5,542 bases of DNA, taken from assembly GCA_964560325.1 (NCBI GenBank), contig CAZLLV010000190.1, forward strand, positions 1-5,542, given 5' to 3'. Below, in pieces: positions 1-5,542 of this stretch. The DNA is from CAZLLV01 sp964560325 (GTDB taxonomy: Bacteria; Acidobacteriota; Thermoanaerobaculia; Multivoradales; DATKCC01). The notes under the pieces were generated by a model. It made no database searches, was not told the origin of the DNA, and saw only the letters and a program-made list of their open reading frames with translations. A program made the position numbers and the translations under genes. How positions within the stretch are numbered: the first letter of the stretch is position 1; each line of letters starts with the position of its first letter.

Positions 1-515
1 AACGCCAGCGCCGCCTCCAGCTCGATCCACCCCACCTCCGGACCGAAATGCCGCGAAATGATCCCGATCAACCGCGCTCGCGGCGGCAGCCCCGCCGGGC
101 GCGCCGCCACATCCGCCGCCTCCGCTACCTCCGCCCGAAGCGCCTCGTCCACCCCGTCGCACACCGCCTCCACCACCCCCGCCGGGTCCAGCCCGTGCCG
201 CTCCGCCATGAAATACGGACTGAACCGCAGCTCGATGTAATCGATCCCCTCGCGCGCCGCGTCCTCCACGTTCTCCCGCGCCACCCGCCGCACCGCCTCG
301 TAATCGACGAACACCCGCCGAAGACACTCGAACTTCGCGATGAACGACATCAGATCCGGCTCGCGCTCCGTCACCTGCACGTGCGGACGCAGACCCTCCG
401 GATCGAGCGCCGGCAGCTCCACCCGGTGCCGCCGCGCCAGGTCGACCACCGTCTCCAGCCGCACGTTGCCGTCCAGGTGCCGGTGGAGCTCGACGAGCGG
501 GTAGCCCTTTCTCAT
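1..515 (-). CDS. add: Adenosine deaminase, N-terminal part (runs off left edge)
   Basis: Adenosine deaminase hydrolyses adenosine or deoxyadenosine to (deoxy)inosine plus ammonia in cytoplasmic purine salvage. The first 171 codons are present; the family is usually about 330-350 residues, so about half is seen. ATG at 515-513 is the start because the conserved core begins at once: VELHRHLDGN at residues 8-17, where H11 and H13 match the HxH zinc ligands and D15 follows. Further family blocks are HVQV (45-48), EPDL.SF (52-58), NVEDAAREG (82-90), YIELRFSP (93-100), GVVEAV (113-118) and RLIGIISR.FG (148-158). The later catalytic Glu, third zinc His and Asp pair lie outside the window, so activity cannot be judged. 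An Ala/Pro-rich stretch at residues 123-148 is longer than in E. coli Add as I recall it. No clear Shine-Dalgarno sequence precedes the ATG. It is transcribed away from the glutamate dehydrogenase gene. A related deaminase of the same superfamily (adenine or aminodeoxyfutalosine deaminase) is less likely, because HRHLDGN and RFSP with this spacing are Add-like. Confidence 0.93.
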   Translation of the reverse strand, partial: MRKGYPLVELHRHLDGNVRLETVVDLARRHRVELPALDPEGLRPHVQVTEREPDLMSFIAKFECLRRVFVDYEAVRRVARENVEDAAREGIDYIELRFSPYFMAERHGLDPAGVVEAVCDGVDEALRAEVAEAADVAARPAGLPPRARLIGIISRHFGPEVGWIELEAALA

Positions 516-650
516 GACGACGCAGCTTAACCCAGCGCGCGAGGCCCTTCCGGCATCCGACTTGCGTTAGCCTTGGCCCCCGCAGCAGGCGTTCGCCGCC
601 GGGCCCCGCCGTGGTGGCCCCGACCCAGGAACCGACCGACCCGACCCCTT
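516..650. promoter_or_regulatory. Divergent intergenic region between add and gdh
   Basis: These 135 bp separate the two start codons and must hold promoters for both genes unless transcripts begin further away. I see no good sigma-70 promoter. The best plus-strand -10-like hexamer is TAGCCT at 568-573, with no matching -35 at 16-18 bp. On the minus strand TTAAGC, within 525-530, is too close to the add start to be a normal -10. A GGGCC/GGCCC pair (601-605 with 616-620, 10-nt loop) could form a 5-bp hairpin in the gdh leader, but short GC stems are expected by chance at this composition. No tRNA, riboswitch or terminator with a T-run is visible. The regulatory role is inferred from gene arrangement only. 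Confidence 0.5.
619..647 (+). repeat. Two direct copies of CCCGACCC, 21 bp apart, upstream of gdh
   Basis: CCCGACCC occurs at 619-626 and again at 640-647, starts 21 bp apart (two helical turns), with CCGACCGAC at 632-640 between them. The second copy ends 3 bp before the gdh ATG. The spacing could suit a regulator bound to one face of the DNA, but the tract is of low complexity and GC-rich, so it may be accidental. The repeat is seen directly; any function is speculation. Confidence 0.3.
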
Positions 651-3600
651 ATGGCACCTTCCACCGCCGAGACCCAGAAGACCGACCTCGTCAACGACCT
701 CGCGCGCCTCGCCGCCGCCCGGATGCGCGAAACCGGGGCGAGCGCCGAAGCCGTCGAGGCCGCCGGCCAGTTCGTCCGCCAGTGCTACGAGACGATCTCC
801 CTCGACGACATCGCCGTCCGCAACCCGGACGACCTCGTCGGGGCCGCGCTCTCGCTCTGGAACTGGGGCCGCGAGCGCGACACCGAGAGGGCCAAGCTCC
901 GGGCCTACCACCCCGCCCAGGCCGAGCACGGCTGGGACTCGCCATACACCGTCTTCGAGGTCGTCAACGACGACATGCCGTTCCTCGTCGACTCGGTGAC
1001 CGCGGCGCTCAACCAGCTCGAGCACCCGGTCCAGCTCGTCCTCCACCCGGTGGTCGAGGTGGTCCGCGACGACGACGGGCGGCGCCAGTCGATGCGTCTG
1101 CCGGACGACAAGTACCAGGGCCCTCCGGCGGGGGTGCGGCGGGAGTCGTACATGCAGATCGAGGTCGAGAGGATCTTCGAGCCGGAGGAGACCGAGAGGG
1201 TCCTGCGGACGATCGAAGAGACTCTCGCCGACGTGCGCGCCGCGGTACACGACTGGCCGAAGATGCGCGAGAAGCTCGCCGAGATCGTGGCGGGATGGGA
1301 GACGGACGCGCCGCCGGTGGGCGACGAGGAGATCGCCGAGGCGAAGAGCTTCCTCCACTGGCTCGACGACGACCACTTCACCTTCCTCGGCTACCGCGAG
1401 CTCGAGCTGGTGGAGGAGGGCGGCAAGGTGAACCTGCGGCTCGTGCCGGGGTCGAGCCTCGGGGTGCTGCGGGCGCGCGAGACCGAGGAGTCGCACCGGC
1501 TGCGCCCGCTGACCGACAAGATGGCGAAGTTCGCACGCCAGCCGCAGCTCCTGTTCGTGACCAAGGCGAACCACCGGGCGACCGTCCACCGGCCGTCCCA
1601 CATGGACTACGTGGGCCTGAAGAAGTTCGACGACCAGGGCCGGGTGATCGGCGAGCAGCGCTTCCTCGGCCTCTTCACCTCGGTCGCCTACAACCGCCGC
1701 GCCCGCACCATCCCGCTCCTGCGCGAGAAGGTCGAGCGCACCGTCGCCCGCGCCGGCTTTCCGCCGAACAGCCACGACGGCAAGGCGCTCGTCCACATCC
1801 TCGAGACCTTCCCGCGCGACGAGCTGTTCCAGATCTCCGAAGAGCGGCTGTTCGAGATCAGCATGGGCATCCTGCAGCTCCAGGAGCGTCAGCGGATCGC
1901 CCTGTTCGTGCGCCGCGACCCGTTCGAGCGCTTCGTCTCGTGCCTCGTCTACGTGCCGCGCGACCGCTACAACACCGAGCTGCGGCTGAAAATGAAGGAG
2001 ATCCTGGAGGAGGCCCTCGCCGGCGAGGTGACCGCGTACTACACCCAGGTCGCCGACTCGCCGCTCGCCCGGGTCCAGTACATCGTGCGCACCCGGCCCG
2101 GACAGGTGCCGAGCTACGAGGTCAAGGAGATCGAGCGGAAGGTCGCCGAGGCCACGCGCACCTGGCGCGATCACCTCTACGAGCAGATCATGGCCGGCGA
2201 GACGGACGAGAGCTCGCGGGCCGCCCGCTACCGCCGCTACCAGGACGCCTTCCCGACCGCCTACCGCGAGCGCTTCACGGTCGAGCAGGCGCTGTTCGAC
2301 ATCGAGCGGATCGAGGAGGTGCTCGCGTCCGACCGCATCGGGATGCACCTCTACCGGGCCGAGGGCGCCGGCGAGCACGAGATGCGGTTCAAGGTCTACC
2401 ATCTGGGCCGGCCGGTGGCGCTCTCCGACGTGCTGCCGCAGCTCGAGAACATGGGCGTGCGGGTCGGCTCGGAGATTCCGCACGAGGTGCGGGTGGGGGA
2501 GGAGCGCCGCGCGGTCTGGATCCACGACTTCGAGCTCGAGCTGCACGGAACCTCGGTGCCGTTCGAGCGGCTGGCCCGCACCTTCCCGGAGGCGTTCGAG
2601 CGGATCTGGTACGGCGACGTCGAGAACGACGGCTTCAACCGGCTGGTCGTCTGCGCCGGGCTCGCCTGGCACGAGGTGGTGGTGCTGCGGGCGTACGCGA
2701 AGTTCCTGCGCCAGGCGCGCTCGGCCTTCAGCCAGGCCTACATGCAGGCCACGCTGGCCGCCAGCCCGGAGGCGGCCCGCCTGCTGGTCGAGCTCTTCCG
2801 GGTGCGCTTCGACCCGGACCGGCGCGAGGACGCCGAGGCGGCGATGCAGGAGGTGCAGGAAGGGCTCCAGGAGGCGCTGGCGGAGGTCAAGAGCCTCGAC
2901 GAGGACCGGATCCTCCGCCGCTTCCTGAACATGATCCGCAGCACCCTGCGCACCAACTACTACCAGCGCACCGAGACCGGCGAGCGCAAGAGCTACCTTT
3001 CGCTCAAGCTCGCCTCGACCGAGATCAAGGTGCTGCCGCAGCCGCGGCCGCTGTACGAGGTCTTCGTCTACTCGCCGCGGGTCGAGGCGGTGCACCTGCG
3101 CGGCGGGCTGGTGGCGCGCGGCGGCGTGCGCTGGTCGGACCGCAAGGAGGACTTCCGCACCGAGATCCTCGGGCTGATGAAGGCGCAGATGGTCAAGAAC
3201 GCGGTGATCGTGCCGGTGGGGGCCAAGGGCGGCTTCGTGGTCAAGCGGCCGCCGGCCGGGGCGGACCGGGAGGCGATGGCGCAGGAGGGGATCGCCTGCT
3301 ACCGGATCATGATCCAGGGGCTTCTCGACCTGACCGACAACCTGGTCGACGGGGCGGTGGTGCCGCCCGAGCGGGTGGTGCGCATCGACGGCGACGACCC
3401 CTACCTCGTGGTGGCGGCCGACAAGGGCACGGCGAGGTTCTCCGACATCGCCAACCAGCTCGCAGTCGAGAACGGCTTCTGGCTCGGCGACGCCTTCGCC
3501 TCCGGCGGCTCGGCGGGCTACGACCACAAGGCGATGGGGATCACCGCGCGCGGCGCCTGGGTGGCGGTCGAGCGGCACTTCCGCGAGCTCGGTGTCGACA

Positions 3601-5525
3601 TCCGGAAGCAGGACTTCAGCGTCGTCGGCGTCGGTGACATGTCGGGCGACGTCTTCGGCAACGGCATGCTCCTGTCGCGTCACATCCGCCTCGTCGGGGC
3701 GTTCAACCACCTCCACGTCTTCGTCGACCCCGATCCGGACCCGGAGGTCTCGTTCGAGGAGAGGAAGCGCCTGTTCGAGCTGCCGCGCTCGACCTGGGAC
3801 GACTACGACCGGTCGAAGATGTCGGCCGGCGGTGCGGTCTACGACCGGAGCGCGAAGTCGATCGACCTGACGCCGGAGATCCGCGACCTGCTCGGCATCA
3901 AGGAGGAGTCGATACCGCCCAACCGCCTGGTGCGGGCGCTCCTCACCCACCGCTGCGACCTGCTCTGGTTCGGCGGCATCGGCACCTTCGTGAAGTCCTC
4001 GGACGAGACCGATGCGAAGGTCGGCGACCGGGCCAACGACGCCGTGCGGGTCGACGCGAATCAGCTCCGCTGCAAGGTGGTGGGGGAGGGGGCGAACCTC
4101 GGGATCACCCAGCGCGGCCGGATCGAGTTCGCGACGGGCGAGCCGGGCAAGATCAACACCGACGCGATCGACAACTCGGGCGGGGTCGACACCTCCGACC
4201 ACGAGGTCAACATCAAGATCCTGCTCGGCAAGCCCCTGCGCGAAGGCGAGCTGACGCTCGAGGAGCGCAACGCCCTGCTCGACGCGATGACCGGCGAGGT
4301 GGCGGGGCTGGTGCTGCGCGACAACTACCTCCAGGCGCAGGCGCTCTCGGTCGCCGAGGCCCAGGGGCCGGCGCTCCTCGACGCCCAGCACCGGATGATG
4401 AAGACGCTCGAGCGGTCCGGTCACCTCGACCGCTCGCTCGAGATGCTGCCCGACGACGAGCGGATCGCCGAGCGCCAGGCGACCGGGGGCGCCCTCACCC
4501 GGCCGGAGCTCGCGGTGCTCCTCGCCTACAGCAAGATCTATCTCTACGGCCATCTGCTCCGCTCGAGCCTGGTCGACGACCCGCTCCTCGCCGGCGATCT
4601 GCGGCTCTACTTCCCGGAGCCGCTGCGCGAGCGCTACGCCGAGGAGATCGAGCGCCACCGCCTGCGCCGGGAGATCGTCGCCACTTTCGTGACCAACAGC
4701 ATGGTCAACCGGGTCGGCCCGAGCTTTCTGACCGAAATCATGGCCGAGACCGGCGCCGAGCCGGCGGACGTGGCGCGGGCGTACACGGTGGTGCGCGAGT
4801 CGTTCGCCCTGCGCTCGATCTGGGCGCGCATCGAGGCGCTCGACAACGAGGTGGCGGCCGACGTCCAGCTCCAGATGATGGTGGCGGTCGGCCGCCTGGT
4901 CGAGCGGGTGACCCTCTGGTTTCTGCGCCACGAGCCGAGCCCGCTCGACATGAGCGAGTGCAGCGCCGCCTTCCGTCCCGCGGTCGAGGTGCTGTCGGCC
5001 AAGCTGGAGGAGATCCTGCCGCGCTCGGTCCTCTCGGATCTGCGCCGGCGCGAGCGCAACCTGGTCAAGGAGGGGGTGCCGCACGATCTCGCCTGGCGGG
5101 TCGCGAGCCTGCACGACCTGGCGGCGGCGAGCGATGTCTGGCGGATCGCCCACGCGAGCGGACGGCCGGTCGACGAGGTGGGGCGGATCTATTTCGTCGC
5201 CGGCGACCGCTTCGGGCTCGAGTGGCTGCGCCACCGGGCGGCGCGGCTGACCGCGGACGGGCGCTGGCAGAAGGCGGCGATCACCGCGGTGATCGACGAT
5301 CTGTTCGAGCACCAGAGCGGTCTGACGCGGCAGGTCCTGGAGGCGTACACCGGTGACGGCGGCAGCCGCAAGGCGATCGAGGCCTGGGCCTCGCAGCGCC
5401 GCGGCGTGGTCGCCCGCACCGAAGAGATCCTGCGCGAGGTCCGGGCGGCGAAGTCGATCGACGTCGCCATGCTCGTGGTCGCCGACGACCAGCTCAGGAG
5501 GCTCGTCCACGCAACGGCCGAGTGA
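651..5525 (+). CDS. gdhB: NAD-specific glutamate dehydrogenase, large (180 kDa) type
   Basis: Catalyses L-glutamate + NAD+ + water to 2-oxoglutarate + NADH + ammonium in the cytoplasm, mainly for glutamate catabolism. At 1,624 residues it has the family's usual length (about 1,600) and is intact to TGA at 5523-5525. Residues 1-700 form the ACT-like regulatory region: DDMPFLVDS (107-115), HFTFLGYR (242-249), LVYVPRDRYNTE (432-443) and a third ACT-like segment near 565-640. Then come FNRLVVCAGLAW (662-673) and STLRTNYYQ (764-772). Catalytic-domain motifs are RGGVRWSDR (823-831), LMKAQMVKNAV (842-852) and PVGAKGGF (855-862), whose K859 matches the catalytic lysine of smaller GDHs. Next are GDAFASGGSAGYDHKAMG (946-963), the nucleotide-binding glycine motif GVGDMSGDVFGNG (993-1005), LWFGGIGTF (1105-1113), VVGEGAN (1143-1149) and NSGGVDTSDHEVNIK (1175-1189). 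The C-terminal 430 residues look helical. NAD specificity is inferred from the family; the Pseudomonas enzyme is activated by arginine. ATG 651 is preferred over TTG 573, whose extra 26 residues are Arg/Pro-rich and unlike the family. No Shine-Dalgarno sequence is close. Other names (gdh, gdhZ, gdh2) are used for homologues. Confidence 0.97.
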   Translation: MAPSTAETQKTDLVNDLARLAAARMRETGASAEAVEAAGQFVRQCYETISLDDIAVRNPDDLVGAALSLWNWGRERDTERAKLRAYHPAQAEHGWDSPYTVFEVVNDDMPFLVDSVTAALNQLEHPVQLVLHPVVEVVRDDDGRRQSMRLPDDKYQGPPAGVRRESYMQIEVERIFEPEETERVLRTIEETLADVRAAVHDWPKMREKLAEIVAGWETDAPPVGDEEIAEAKSFLHWLDDDHFTFLGYRELELVEEGGKVNLRLVPGSSLGVLRARETEESHRLRPLTDKMAKFARQPQLLFVTKANHRATVHRPSHMDYVGLKKFDDQGRVIGEQRFLGLFTSVAYNRRARTIPLLREKVERTVARAGFPPNSHDGKALVHILETFPRDELFQISEERLFEISMGILQLQERQRIALFVRRDPFERFVSCLVYVPRDRYNTELRLKMKEILEEALAGEVTAYYTQVADSPLARVQYIVRTRPGQVPSYEVKEIERKVAEATRTWRDHLYEQIMAGETDESSRAARYRRYQDAFPTAYRERFTVEQALFDIERIEEVLASDRIGMHLYRAEGAGEHEMRFKVYHLGRPVALSDVLPQLENMGVRVGSEIPHEVRVGEERRAVWIHDFELELHGTSVPFERLARTFPEAFERIWYGDVENDGFNRLVVCAGLAWHEVVVLRAYAKFLRQARSAFSQAYMQATLAASPEAARLLVELFRVRFDPDRREDAEAAMQEVQEGLQEALAEVKSLDEDRILRRFLNMIRSTLRTNYYQRTETGERKSYLSLKLASTEIKVLPQPRPLYEVFVYSPRVEAVHLRGGLVARGGVRWSDRKEDFRTEILGLMKAQMVKNAVIVPVGAKGGFVVKRPPAGADREAMAQEGIACYRIMIQGLLDLTDNLVDGAVVPPERVVRIDGDDPYLVVAADKGTARFSDIANQLAVENGFWLGDAFASGGSAGYDHKAMGITARGAWVAVERHFRELGVDIRKQDFSVVGVGDMSGDVFGNGMLLSRHIRLVGAFNHLHVFVDPDPDPEVSFEERKRLFELPRSTWDDYDRSKMSAGGAVYDRSAKSIDLTPEIRDLLGIKEESIPPNRLVRALLTHRCDLLWFGGIGTFVKSSDETDAKVGDRANDAVRVDANQLRCKVVGEGANLGITQRGRIEFATGEPGKINTDAIDNSGGVDTSDHEVNIKILLGKPLREGELTLEERNALLDAMTGEVAGLVLRDNYLQAQALSVAEAQGPALLDAQHRMMKTLERSGHLDRSLEMLPDDERIAERQATGGALTRPELAVLLAYSKIYLYGHLLRSSLVDDPLLAGDLRLYFPEPLRERYAEEIERHRLRREIVATFVTNSMVNRVGPSFLTEIMAETGAEPADVARAYTVVRESFALRSIWARIEALDNEVAADVQLQMMVAVGRLVERVTLWFLRHEPSPLDMSECSAAFRPAVEVLSAKLEEILPRSVLSDLRRRERNLVKEGVPHDLAWRVASLHDLAAASDVWRIAHASGRPVDEVGRIYFVAGDRFGLEWLRHRAARLTADGRWQKAAITAVIDDLFEHQSGLTRQVLEAYTGDGGSRKAIEAWASQRRGVVARTEEILREVRAAKSIDVAMLVVADDQLRRLVHATAE

Positions 5526-5542
5526 GAGGCTTCGTTCGAGGT

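Noticed and set aside
48..530. Open frame of 160 codons on the plus strand opposite add
   Set aside because: It is the in-register antisense shadow of add, very rich in Arg, His and Pro. The minus strand shows clear adenosine deaminase motifs.
588..597. GGCGTTCGCC inverted repeat as a possible terminator or operator
   Set aside because: The stem is only 3-4 bp with a tiny loop and no T-run follows. Such motifs are expected by chance at this GC content.
611..3637. Open frame of 1,008 codons on the plus strand, overlapping gdh in another frame
   Set aside because: The translation is dominated by Arg, Gly, Ala and Pro, as expected of out-of-frame high-GC coding DNA. It ends mid-gene and has no domain-like pattern.
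567..5510. Open frame of 1,647 codons on the minus strand, opposite gdh
   Set aside because: It lies exactly in codon register with gdh, where antisense stops arise only from TTA, CTA or TCA codons, which gdh lacks. Its translation is low-complexity (Leu, Val, Arg, Asp, His, Glu) without recognisable motifs, whereas the plus strand encodes a textbook glutamate dehydrogenase.
651..5525. Possible fusion or frameshift in the very long gdh gene
   Set aside because: The length and motif order match the known large NAD-GDH family, in which the N-terminal ACT-like region and C-terminal extension are normal. The frame is uninterrupted.
5526..5542. Possible terminator or next gene after gdh
   Set aside because: Only 17 bases remain; no hairpin, T-run or start codon with a ribosome-binding site can be made out.

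Overview
The window is GC-rich (roughly 70% by eye, with codon third positions almost always G or C) and holds two divergently oriented genes of conserved nitrogen metabolism. The large NAD-glutamate dehydrogenase and the codon bias fit a high-GC soil- or sediment-type bacterium, for example from Myxococcota, Acidobacteriota, Proteobacteria or Actinomycetota. Two genes seen without database comparison do not settle the phylum, and nothing here looks plasmid-borne, phage-like or mobile.

Layout: (1) positions 1-515, minus strand: the N-terminal half of an adenosine deaminase (Add). The gene starts at 515 and runs off the left edge. (2) 516-650: a 135-bp intergenic region that must carry both divergent promoters; no strong consensus promoter is visible. 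It contains a CCGAC-rich tract just before the right-hand gene. (3) 651-5525, plus strand: a complete, intact 1,624-residue NAD-specific glutamate dehydrogenase of the large (about 180 kDa) family, with the N-terminal ACT-like regulatory region, the catalytic domain and the C-terminal helical region all present. (4) 5526-5542: 17 bases with no recognisable feature.

How they fit together: Add deaminates adenosine to inosine plus ammonia. The glutamate dehydrogenase oxidatively deaminates glutamate to 2-oxoglutarate, NADH and ammonia. Both are catabolic, ammonia-releasing enzymes, so co-regulation from the shared intergenic region is conceivable but is only inferred from the arrangement.

I looked for an undescribed system and did not find one. 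The remaining observations are modest: an Ala/Pro-rich insertion in Add, a repeated 8-mer in the gdh leader, a gdh start without a Shine-Dalgarno sequence, a C-rich stretch that ignores gene direction, and a complete lack of TTA/CTA/TCA codons. The last explains the very long open frames on the opposite strands.
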